Below, piece by piece: positions 51,602 through 59,165 of a stretch of 64,000 bases of DNA. The first letter of the stretch is position 1. Every line of letters begins with the position of its first letter. This stretch comes from Asanoa sp. WMMD1127. Its GTDB lineage: Bacteria > Actinomycetota > Actinomycetes > Mycobacteriales > Micromonosporaceae. Position numbers and translations under genes: made by a program. The stretch is from assembly GCF_029626225.1 (NCBI RefSeq), contig NZ_JARUBP010000001.1, positions 4,278,001 to 4,342,000 on the forward strand. Direction: 5' to 3'. The notes beneath the pieces were generated by a model. It ran no database searches. It was not told the DNA's origin and worked only from the letters and a program-made list of their open reading frames with translations.

Positions 51602-52203
51602 GGCGTCTGGATCCACGGGTGGTGAAGGTCGAGGTAGCGGGGCTGCTGCACGTTGAGGTGCCGCAGCTCGGACATCTGCTCCGCGAGGTCCTCCGGTGGC
51701 TTCTTGTGCTCGCCGGCCCGGGCCTCCTGCTCGTTGGTGAAATAGACGGCCACCGTGTACTCGCCGTCGCCGTACGCGCAGGCCGTGGTGCCCAGGATGT
51801 CGGGCCGGAACCGCGCCCACTCGTCGGAGTGGTCCACCATCAGCTCCATCGCCCGGTCGTGGTCGCTGCCCTTGCCCTGCATGATCTGCACGAAGCCGGC
51901 CCGGTCGGGGTCGCCGTGGTTGTCGGTGACGGCGTTCCAGCTGTCGTGGAAGGTGACCTCGCCGTCGAACAGCTGGGACGTCCGTTCCCACCACTGCCCC
52001 TGCTCGGGCCGGTCGCTGTTGTCCCGGGCCGACGTCAGGTCGGTGAAGCAGGCCAGGCCGATGAACTCGCCGTCGTCGGTGACACCGCCGGTCGAGCCGA
52101 TCCAGCCGGAGGCGCCGGGGGAGAGGTCGCGTACCCACTGGTCCAAGGCGGCTTTCACCTGATCGGCGTCCCGCACGTGACCTTGGATGATCTGGACGAA
52201 CAT
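51598..52203 (-). CDS. Protein with two tandem dimeric alpha-beta barrel-like domains
   Basis: A 201-aa protein made of two repeats, each beginning FVQI(I/M)QG: residues 2-8 and about 102-108. GEFIGLACFTDLTSARDNSD and GEYTVAVYFTNEQEARAGEH are corresponding segments of the two halves. The layout suits the dimeric alpha-beta barrel (ABM-like) fold, with the two halves forming an internal dimer. Function is unknown. AGGAGGC before the ATG at 52203 fixes the start. It is coupled to the DUF2252 gene. Confidence 0.76.
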   Translation of the reverse strand: MFVQIIQGHVRDADQVKAALDQWVRDLSPGASGWIGSTGGVTDDGEFIGLACFTDLTSARDNSDRPEQGQWWERTSQLFDGEVTFHDSWNAVTDNHGDPDRAGFVQIMQGKGSDHDRAMELMVDHSDEWARFRPDILGTTACAYGDGEYTVAVYFTNEQEARAGEHKKPPEDLAEQMSELRHLNVQQPRYLDLHHPWIQTP

Positions 52204-52303
52204 GATGAGCCTCCTTGCGGTACGAGGGGGCGGCTCTCCTTCGAACCTACGTCGGTCCGGCATGCAATACGGCGAATCGACCGTATGAGAGGAATGTCCC
52301 GAT

Positions 52304-52319
52304 TAGAATGGCGGCGGTG
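52304..52319 (+). promoter_or_regulatory. Leaderless promoter of the MFS drug transporter
   Basis: TAGAAT (52304-52309) lies 7 nt before the GTG start at 52317. No ribosome binding site or obvious -35 element is present in front of it. Confidence 0.45.
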
Positions 52320-53909
52320 ACGTCCGCACCCGCTGCCCGGACCGGCGAGCGCGACCAGCCGGCCGCTCCGGCCCGCGCGGGCCTCGTGCTCACGGCGCTG
52401 ATCCTGGTGGCCGCCGTGGCCAACCTCAACCTCTCGGTCGCCAACGTGGCCCTGCCGGACATCGGCCGCGCCTTCGACTCCTCGCAGACCCGGCTCGACC
52501 TGGTCGCGATCGGCTACTCCCTGGGCCTGGCCGCCTCGGTCCTCTATCTCGGCGCGCTCGGCGACCGGCACGGCCGCAAGATGATGCTGGTCATCGGCGT
52601 CGCGCTGGCCATCCCGATCAGCCTGCTGGCCGCCTGGTCGCCCTCGGACATCGTGCTGATCGCCGCCCGCATCCTCGGTGGCGTCTCGGCCGGCATGGCG
52701 TACCCGACGACGCTCGCGCTGATCACCGCGCTCTGGTCGGGCCAGGCCCGCACCAAGGCGATCGCCCTCTGGTCCGGCGTCGGCGGCGCGATCGCGGCGC
52801 TCGGCCCGACGATCGCCGGCGCCGTCCTGGAGGGTTTCTGGTGGGGCGCGGTCTTCCTCGTCACCCTGCCGCTCGCCGCCGTCGCCCTGGTGCTGGCCGT
52901 CGTCCTGGTGCCCGCGCACGTCAACGAGGGCGGCGGCCGGGTCGACAACCTGGGCGGCGCGTGCTCGATCCTGCTGGTCGCCGCGCTCGTGCTGGCCATC
53001 AACGACGCGGCCGTCCCCGGCGCCGGGCGACGGGCGATCGTGCTGGCCGTGATCGCGGTGGTCGCCGCGGCGCTGTTCGTCCTCCGTCAACGAAGAGCCG
53101 CCAACCCGCTCTTCGACCTCGAGATCGCCGGCCGCCGCACGTTCTGGGTCGCCGCCTGCGCCGGGATCATCGTGTTCGGCTCGCTGATGGGCGCCATGTT
53201 CGTCGGCCAGCAGTTCCTGCAGAACGTGCTCGGCTACTCGACGCTCAAGGCCGGCCTGTCGATCCTGCCCGCGGCCGCCCTGATGGTGCTGGTCGCGCCC
53301 CGCTCGGCGGCGCTGGTGCGGCGCCGCGGCTCCCGGGTCACGCTGCTCCTCGGCTATCTCTTCTGCCTGCTCGGCTTCGTCGCGATGCTGCTGCTCTGGA
53401 AGGAGGGCATCGCGTTCTGGCGGGTGGCGCTGGCCTACGGGCTGATCGGCATCGGGGTCGGGCTGGCCGGCACGCCCGCGTCGCACGCGCTGACGAGTTC
53501 GGTGCCGGTGCGCCGGGCCGGCATGGCGTCCGGCACCGCGGACCTCCAGCGCGACCTGGGCGGGGCCGTGCTGCAGTCGGTGTTCGGTGCGCTGCTCACC
53601 GCCGGGTACGCGAGCGCGTTCGCCAAGGAGCTGGCCGGCGCGCCGGCGGCGTACCAGCCGGCGATCGACGCCACCCAGACCGAGCTGGAGAACTCGTTCG
53701 CCAGCGCGGTCGACACGGCCCAGCGCTATCCGCAGTACGCGCCGCAGATCATCGGCGCCGCCCGCGAGGCCTTCCTCGACGGTGACCGCTGGACCTACCT
53801 CGCGGGCATCGGCGCCATCCTGATCGGCGCGCTGCTGGTGTTCTTCGCCTTCCCGAAGCCGCAACGGGAACGGCAACTGCTCGAGGAGTACGCGTCAGCC
53901 GACCGTTAG
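52317..53909 (+). CDS. MFS transporter, DHA2-like (about 14 transmembrane segments)
   Basis: A 530-aa efflux-type transporter with about 14 hydrophobic segments, the DHA2 layout. ALGDRHGRKMMLVIGVALAI is the loop 2-3 motif, and LILVAAVANLNLSVANVALP is the characteristic first helix. The substrate is unknown. The GTG at 52317 is preferred to the ATG at 52308 because a TAGAAT box lies immediately before it. It diverges from the DUF2252 pair and ends 15 nt inside the 3' end of a convergent membrane protein gene. Confidence 0.86.
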   Translation: MTSAPAARTGERDQPAAPARAGLVLTALILVAAVANLNLSVANVALPDIGRAFDSSQTRLDLVAIGYSLGLAASVLYLGALGDRHGRKMMLVIGVALAIPISLLAAWSPSDIVLIAARILGGVSAGMAYPTTLALITALWSGQARTKAIALWSGVGGAIAALGPTIAGAVLEGFWWGAVFLVTLPLAAVALVLAVVLVPAHVNEGGGRVDNLGGACSILLVAALVLAINDAAVPGAGRRAIVLAVIAVVAAALFVLRQRRAANPLFDLEIAGRRTFWVAACAGIIVFGSLMGAMFVGQQFLQNVLGYSTLKAGLSILPAAALMVLVAPRSAALVRRRGSRVTLLLGYLFCLLGFVAMLLLWKEGIAFWRVALAYGLIGIGVGLAGTPASHALTSSVPVRRAGMASGTADLQRDLGGAVLQSVFGALLTAGYASAFAKELAGAPAAYQPAIDATQTELENSFASAVDTAQRYPQYAPQIIGAAREAFLDGDRWTYLAGIGAILIGALLVFFAFPKPQRERQLLEEYASADR

Positions 53910-55178
53910 CGGCGTCGGCGCTGGCCGGCGGGCCAGCAGGGCGGCGGTGAGCAGACCGACCAACCAGATCGGGGCGTACAGCACGACCCGGTCGACGAGT
54001 CCGAGCGAGCTCTCGGGGTCATCGACGAGCAGCTGTTGGAGGTGCGTGACGACGCCGATCAGCACCGGCAGCGTGAGCAACGCGGTCAGCAGACCGAGGA
54101 GCGCGCCGGCGGCGGTCGTCCGGGCCAAAGCCGCCCCCAGGGCGAACGAGGCGAGTGGCACGCCGGCGGCCACCAAGCCGCTGGGCTCGATCGTCGCCGT
54201 GCCGACCACCACGGCGACCAGCGCCGATCCGGCGATGCCGCAGGCGTCCCACGGCACGTCCGGGCGGCGCCGGGTGAGCAGCACCCCGGCCACTGCGCCC
54301 ACTATGCCCAGCAGCTGGACCCACGTGCCGCCCCAGGCGACACCCATGTTGCGGCCGCTGGCCGTGAAGAGCACGGCGGTGGCGCCGGCGATGGTGAGCG
54401 CGAACCGGCCGGCATCGGCGCCGGCCGTCCGTCCGCTCCAGCGGACCAGGGCACCGGTCAGCACGACCCACACTGCCATCGTCAGCAGCAGCACCAGCAC
54501 GACCACGCCAGCGGGGGACTCCTCGGCGGCCCGGCGGACGTACTCCATGTGGAACGGGGCCGAGACCACCACGCCGAGCAGCGCGATCCGCGCGATCGTG
54601 CCGACGCCTGGTGTCCTGGGATCCGTGGAGGGGCGGGGTGCGACCACCGCCGCGGCGACGGCCAGCACCACCGAGGCCAGGTCGGCCCAGCCGATGGTGT
54701 AGCGGAGACTGGCGAACTCGGATATGAGCGCGACCGGCGTGCCCACGACGATCCCGGCGCTGAAGGCGGCGATCGGCCACGGATCGCCGCCGCCCGGGGT
54801 CGACGGCAGGACCGCCACGGCGGCCGCCCCGATCGCGATGCCGCCCGCCAGCGCGGCCACCGGCCGGATCAGCGGGTGCAGCTCACCGAACGCGGAGTCC
54901 ACGTCGAGCGGGGCGAACGCGACCAGCGCGCCGGCGACCAGCAGCCCCATCGCGACCAGCGGCCAGCCGCGGAGGGGACCCGTGACCCGGGCGCCCACCG
55001 CCGCGCCGATCAGCAACAGCAGGACGGCGCCGCTGGCCGAGAGGATCCGGATTACGCCCTTGGCGTCGGCGCCGACGGGGAACCCTTCGAGACCGTAGAA
55101 TAGGACCTCGCCGACCGGGCCCAGGATGACGATGCCGACCGCGAGCGCGGCCAGGCTGGCCACCACGCGACGGATCAT
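53895..55178 (-). CDS. Polytopic membrane protein, unknown function
   Basis: A 427-aa protein with about 12 hydrophobic segments (ASLAALAVGIVILGPVGEVL, AVLLLLIGAAVGARV and others) and few charged loops. No motif of a known transporter was recognised. The ATG at 55178 overlaps the stop of the PP2C phosphatase gene (ATGA), so both are made from one transcript. A regulatory link between phosphatase and membrane protein is plausible but inferred. Confidence 0.7.
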   Translation of the reverse strand: MIRRVVASLAALAVGIVILGPVGEVLFYGLEGFPVGADAKGVIRILSASGAVLLLLIGAAVGARVTGPLRGWPLVAMGLLVAGALVAFAPLDVDSAFGELHPLIRPVAALAGGIAIGAAAVAVLPSTPGGGDPWPIAAFSAGIVVGTPVALISEFASLRYTIGWADLASVVLAVAAAVVAPRPSTDPRTPGVGTIARIALLGVVVSAPFHMEYVRRAAEESPAGVVVLVLLLTMAVWVVLTGALVRWSGRTAGADAGRFALTIAGATAVLFTASGRNMGVAWGGTWVQLLGIVGAVAGVLLTRRRPDVPWDACGIAGSALVAVVVGTATIEPSGLVAAGVPLASFALGAALARTTAAGALLGLLTALLTLPVLIGVVTHLQQLLVDDPESSLGLVDRVVLYAPIWLVGLLTAALLARRPAPTPLTVG

Positions 55179-55903
55179 GCCAGCGGCTCCAGGTCGGCGA
55201 CGATGACGGTGATGTTGTCGGGGCCGCCGGCCCGCCGGGCCAGGTCGACGAGCCGGGCCGCGCAGTCGCCGCGGTCCGGGATGGTCCGCAGCACCTCGGC
55301 GATCGTGTCCTCACGCACCACGTTGGACAGTCCGTCGCTGCAGAGCAGCCAGCGGTCGCCGGGCTCGGGCACCATCGTCGTGAAGGACGGCGACACCGGT
55401 TCTCCCTGGAGCGCCTGGGTGACCACCGCGCGGCGGGGGTGGACGTGCGCCTCGTCGGGGGTGATCACGCCCTCGTCGACCAGCATCTGGACGAACGTGT
55501 CGTCCTTGGTCATCTGCTGGGTGACGCCGTCGCGCAGGAGATAGGCCCGCGAGTCCCCGACGTGGGCCAGCACCAGGGCCGTGTTGCCGGGCGCGAACAG
55601 CAGCGCGGTCAGCGTGGTGCCCATGCCGTCGCGGGTGGGGTCCTCGGCGACCGCCGAGCGGATCCGGACGGACGCGGCGTCGATCACGTGGCGCATCGCG
55701 TCGACGAGGCCGGCCTCCGAGTGGTCGGCGTCGGCCCGGGCGACGGCGTCGATGGTGATGGCGCTCGCGAGGTCACCGGCCGCCATCCCGCCCATGCCGT
55801 CGGCGACGGCCAGCAGCCGGTTGCCCGCGTAGACCGCGTCCTGGTTCGCCCGCCGGACCAGACCTCGGTCGGTGAGGGCGACGGACCGCAGCACAAGCGT
55901 CAT
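55175..55903 (-). CDS. PP2C-family serine/threonine protein phosphatase
   Basis: A 242-aa PPM/PP2C phosphatase. Metal-binding motifs are complete: RGLVRRANQDAVY (about 15-27), LLAVADGMGGMAAGD, LAHVGDSRAYLLRDG, LLCSDGLSN and the terminal GGPDNITVIV. It is soluble, lacking a membrane anchor. It probably reverses Ser/Thr kinase phosphorylation; no kinase gene is in the window. It is coupled to the downstream membrane protein gene. Confidence 0.93.
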   Translation of the reverse strand: MTLVLRSVALTDRGLVRRANQDAVYAGNRLLAVADGMGGMAAGDLASAITIDAVARADADHSEAGLVDAMRHVIDAASVRIRSAVAEDPTRDGMGTTLTALLFAPGNTALVLAHVGDSRAYLLRDGVTQQMTKDDTFVQMLVDEGVITPDEAHVHPRRAVVTQALQGEPVSPSFTTMVPEPGDRWLLCSDGLSNVVREDTIAEVLRTIPDRGDCAARLVDLARRAGGPDNITVIVADLEPLA

Positions 55904-56050
55904 GGCAGGCAGGATGCCAGGATGTGCGCCGGTTGTCTCTAGTAGATCACCTTCTCGGCCATCCGGATCGCGCCGTACGGCCATCCGGTGGTTTCGCCAA
56001 GAGTCCAAGATCGGCTAGTACGGGCCGCCGTGCGCCGCGAGAATGGCGCG

Positions 56051-56959
56051 ATGGCGATGGATGGAGGGCGGCTCGCGCCCGGAGCGGCACGCGACTGGTG
56101 CGGCACGATGCCGGTGCACCGCCGGCTGCTGGACACCGACCCGGGCTACGCCCGGGCCCGCGAGGAGATCGAGACCTTCACGTTCGACGCGGCGCGCGAG
56201 GAGCCGCCGCCGCTCGGGCTGGTGACCATTCCCACGGTGGTGCACGTCGTGTGGTCGCAGCCGGCGCACAACGTCGGCGACGAGCAGGTGGCGAGCCAGA
56301 TCGAGGGGCTCAACCGCGACTTCCGCCGGCGCAACGCCGACGTCTCGATCCTGCCGGCGGTCTGGGGCCCGCTGGCGGCCGACGCCGACCTCGAGTTTTC
56401 GCTCGTCGACGTGACCCGCACCCGCACCGACGTGGCGGCGTTCGACACCGACGACGGCGTGAAGTCGGCCGCGACCGGTGGCGCCGACCCGGTGGCCACC
56501 GACACCCACCTCAACCTCTGGGTCTGCCAGCTCGGCGGCGGCCTGCTCGGCTACGCCCAGTTCCCGGGCGGTCCGCCGGAGACCGACGGCGTCGTGGTCA
56601 CCCACACCGCGTTCGGCTCGTCCGGCACGGCCGCGGCGCCGTTCGACCTCGGCCGCACCGCGACGCACGAGGTCGGGCACTGGCTCAACCTGCGGCACAT
56701 CTGGGGTGACGACGGCGACGGCTGCGGTGGCGACGACTTCGTGGCCGACACGCCCAACCAGGCCGGCCCCAACTACGGGCGGCCGACGTACCCGAAGGTG
56801 TCCTGTGGCAACGCCCCGCACGGCGACATGTTCGTCAACTACATGGACTACACCGACGACGCCGCGATGGTGATGTTCACGCGGGGCCAGGTGGTGCGGA
56901 TGGCGGCCGCGCTGCGCGGCCCGCGGTCGGGTCTGCTGGCGGCGGCGGCCGCGTCGTGA
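56051..56959 (+). CDS. M43 (pappalysin-like) zinc metalloprotease without an evident signal peptide
   Basis: A 302-aa metzincin-type protease. The extended zinc site HEVGHWLNLRH has His206, Glu207, His210 and His216, and a Met-turn NYMDYTDD follows (about 263-270). TIPTVVHVVWSQPAHNVGDE is the usual first strand of the family. M43 proteases are normally secreted, but no signal peptide can be seen at the ATG of 56051 or in the open frame 21 codons upstream. A GTGA overlap couples it to a small downstream gene. Confidence 0.83.
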   Translation: MAMDGGRLAPGAARDWCGTMPVHRRLLDTDPGYARAREEIETFTFDAAREEPPPLGLVTIPTVVHVVWSQPAHNVGDEQVASQIEGLNRDFRRRNADVSILPAVWGPLAADADLEFSLVDVTRTRTDVAAFDTDDGVKSAATGGADPVATDTHLNLWVCQLGGGLLGYAQFPGGPPETDGVVVTHTAFGSSGTAAAPFDLGRTATHEVGHWLNLRHIWGDDGDGCGGDDFVADTPNQAGPNYGRPTYPKVSCGNAPHGDMFVNYMDYTDDAAMVMFTRGQVVRMAAALRGPRSGLLAAAAAS

Positions 56960-57282
56960 CCGCGCCGCCCGCGGCGCTGTTCCGGCGGTGGGTGCACGTG
57001 CGGGAGGAGGACGCCGGGGGAGTACGCGTCTACCGCCCCGCCGACCGCCCGCTGCCGCCGGCCCGCGGCCGCGACGGCATCGAGTTCCGCCCCGACGGCA
57101 CGTTTGCCGACCTGCGCCCCGGCCCGACCGACGCGCCCGTGGCCTCGGTCGGCCGGTGGACCGCGCCGTCCCGGAGCCGCGTGGCGCTGACCTATCCACC
57201 GGGCGCCCGCGGCGCAGGCGCGCCCACCGGCTACGAGATCGTCGAGGTGACGCCCGACGTCCTGCGGCTGCGGCCGACGTAG
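56956..57282 (+). CDS. Small lipocalin-like hypothetical protein coupled to the protease
   Basis: A 108-aa protein with a run of short beta-strands: WVHVREEDAGGVRVYRPADR, IEFRPDGTFADLRPG, GRWTAPSRSRVALTYP and YEIVEVTPDVLRL. The pattern recalls small lipocalin/avidin-like folds, but no family was recognised. The GTG overlaps the protease stop (GTGA), suggesting it acts with the protease, perhaps as inhibitor or partner; that is inference. Confidence 0.6.
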   Translation: MTAPPAALFRRWVHVREEDAGGVRVYRPADRPLPPARGRDGIEFRPDGTFADLRPGPTDAPVASVGRWTAPSRSRVALTYPPGARGAGAPTGYEIVEVTPDVLRLRPT

Positions 57283-57315
57283 GCCGGCCCCGGTCGAGCG
57301 CTCCGGGGGCCGGCC
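57282..57315. terminator. GC-rich hairpin between convergent genes
   Basis: GGCCGGCCCC (57282-57291) and GGGGCCGGCC (57306-57315) pair perfectly over 10 nt with a 14-nt loop. It directly follows the stop codon of the small lipocalin-like gene and lies 15 nt from the stop of the convergent repeat protein gene. Confidence 0.6.
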
Positions 57316-57329
57316 GCCGCCGGGGGACC

Positions 57330-58166
57330 TTAGACGCCGTCCCAGTTGCCCGTCACGGGGCGGACGGTGGTGCTCGCCGGCCCGTACGTGAAGGTGATGT
57401 CCGACAGGCCCGACGAGTTGCTGTTGCGCAGGTGCCAGCCCGCGTCGGTGGGCTTCCAGAAGCCCGGCGTGTCGTCGCCGTCGCTGTCCCAGTCGCCGGT
57501 CAGCGGAGTGATTGCCTGGCCGAACAACCCGTACGTGAACGTCAGGTTGGACGGCCCGGCCGAGTTGCTGTTGCGCAGGTGCCAGCCGGAGTCCGACTGC
57601 TTCCAGTAGCCCGGCGTGTCGTCGCCGTCGCCGTCCCAGTCGCCGGTGATGGCCTGGATCCCCGTGCCGTACTCCCCGTAGAGGAACGTGTAGTTGGAGC
57701 CGCCCGGGGTGTTGGAGTTGCTCAGGTGCCAGCCGCCCTCCGCCGGGTCCCACCAGCCGACGGTGTCGATGCCGTCGCCGTTCCAGTCGCCGGTCACCGG
57801 CACGAGGGAGTCGTCGGCCGGGCCGTACAGGAACGCCAGGTTGGACGGGCCGGCCGAGTTGCTGTTGCGCAGGTGCCAGCTGCCGTCGGCCGGGTCCCAC
57901 CAGCCCGGGGTGTCGTCGCCGTCGCCGTCCCAGTCGCCTGCCAGCGGCACGATGTCGCTGCTGGCCGGGCCGTAGAGGAACGTGTAGTTGGACGAGCCGG
58001 ACGAGTTGGAGTTGCGCAGGTGCCACCCGCCGTCCGACGGGTTCCAGTAGCCGATCGTGTCGTAGTCGTACCCGACACCCGCGGAGGCGGACGGTGCGGC
58101 GACGACCACGCCGCCCACGACGGTGACCGCGGCGACGGTGGCCAGCAGGGTTGCCCTGATCTTCAT
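57330..58166 (-). CDS. Secreted protein of five 49-residue repeats
   Basis: A 278-aa protein. A signal peptide (residues 1-29, ending APSASA) precedes five tandem repeats of 49 aa (the first slightly shorter), beginning near residues 33, 80, 129, 178 and 227. Each has the plan GDWDGDGDDTPGWWDPADG, then WHLRNSNSAG and a (F/L)xYG strand. The aspartate-rich DxDGDD loops resemble calcium-binding FG-GAP-like or propeller turns. It is probably an extracellular beta-propeller or solenoid protein, and the ligand is unknown. The nearly identical 147-nt DNA repeats suggest recent expansion. Confidence 0.82.
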   Translation of the reverse strand: MKIRATLLATVAAVTVVGGVVVAAPSASAGVGYDYDTIGYWNPSDGGWHLRNSNSSGSSNYTFLYGPASSDIVPLAGDWDGDGDDTPGWWDPADGSWHLRNSNSAGPSNLAFLYGPADDSLVPVTGDWNGDGIDTVGWWDPAEGGWHLSNSNTPGGSNYTFLYGEYGTGIQAITGDWDGDGDDTPGYWKQSDSGWHLRNSNSAGPSNLTFTYGLFGQAITPLTGDWDSDGDDTPGFWKPTDAGWHLRNSNSSGLSDITFTYGPASTTVRPVTGNWDGV

Positions 58167-58297
58167 GACGCCACTCTCCAGACAGAGGGATCGATGTCGG
58201 GGCAGCCGCAGCTCAATCTAGAGCGGCGAATTCATCGATGTAAAGACGCCAATCCGGAATGAACGAAATTCACGTCATGAGGGCCCGGGGAGCTTGG

Positions 58298-59164
58298 TCA
58301 GGGCTGGTCGAAGCGGCAGCAGGCGACCACGGCGGCCGACTCCGGTGGGAGGTCGACGCTGGTGTGGGTGAGGCTCACGCCTGGGCCGGTGGTGAAGACG
58401 ACCGAGCGCGGCACGCCGGGCAGGCCGACCCGGGCCGGTGCGACGCCGATGTTGGCCGCGACCACCAGCGCGCCGCGGCGCATCGTGATCACCTCGGCGC
58501 CGCGCCGGATCGGCCGGGCCGGGTCCGGGCTGGTGCTCGCCAGGTCCGGGTGGGCCCGGCGCAGGGCGGTCAGCGCGCGCAGCGTGGCCGCCGGCAGGTC
58601 GTCGGACGCCGAGAGCAGCGGTGTCAGCGGCGCGGTGAGCAGCAGCGTGGCCGCGACGTCGCGCAACCCGGTCAGCGTGGCGACCGCGCCGGGTGGCGGC
58701 GGCGCGAGCGGCAGAGCCGGGTCCGGGACGGGATCCGCGTCGCCGGCCCGCCACAGCCAGGCGTTGACGCCGTCGAGGGTGCCGAGGGTCCCGCCGCCGG
58801 CCGGCACGAGGAAGCGACCCGACTCGGCCAGGGTCAGCGGCCGGCCGAGGTGGTCCGAGAGCGCGCCGACCGCGGCCGCGAACTCGCCGAGCGGCACCGG
58901 CGCGGGTGGGCCGTCGAGCCGCACGCCGTCGAGGGCGAAGCCGGCCAGCCACTGCACGACGTGGTCGACCACGGCCGGCCCGAGGATGCGGTCGCTGGCC
59001 AGGCGGAGGGTGACGCCGAGACCGTGGGACCGGGCCGCGGCCACACCCCGGCGCAGCGCCTCGTCGTCCTCGGGCGGCTCGATCTCGACGGCGTCGACGC
59101 CGAGGGCGGCCAGGTCGGCCACGGCGGACAGGTCGTCCACCGCGTAGACGACCCGGCCGGACAC
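58298..59164 (-). CDS. Degenerate GH13/TreZ-like protein
   Basis: A 288-aa protein resembling the C-terminal half of maltooligosyltrehalose trehalohydrolase or other alpha-amylases. LAGFALDGVRLDG (about 73-85) corresponds to the catalytic region with Arg and Asp, TLAESG to the acid/base region, and LRALTALRRAHPDL with a terminal beta-domain VVFTTGPGVSLTHTSVDLPP to the DUF3459-type end. The third catalytic region (HD) and the N-terminal half of the barrel are missing, so activity is doubtful. GTG start 1 nt after the glgX stop, with GGGAAG 6 nt before it. Confidence 0.68.
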   Translation of the reverse strand: MSGRVVYAVDDLSAVADLAALGVDAVEIEPPEDDEALRRGVAAARSHGLGVTLRLASDRILGPAVVDHVVQWLAGFALDGVRLDGPPAPVPLGEFAAAVGALSDHLGRPLTLAESGRFLVPAGGGTLGTLDGVNAWLWRAGDADPVPDPALPLAPPPPGAVATLTGLRDVAATLLLTAPLTPLLSASDDLPAATLRALTALRRAHPDLASTSPDPARPIRRGAEVITMRRGALVVAANIGVAPARVGLPGVPRSVVFTTGPGVSLTHTSVDLPPESAAVVACCRFDQP

Positions 59165-59165
59165 C

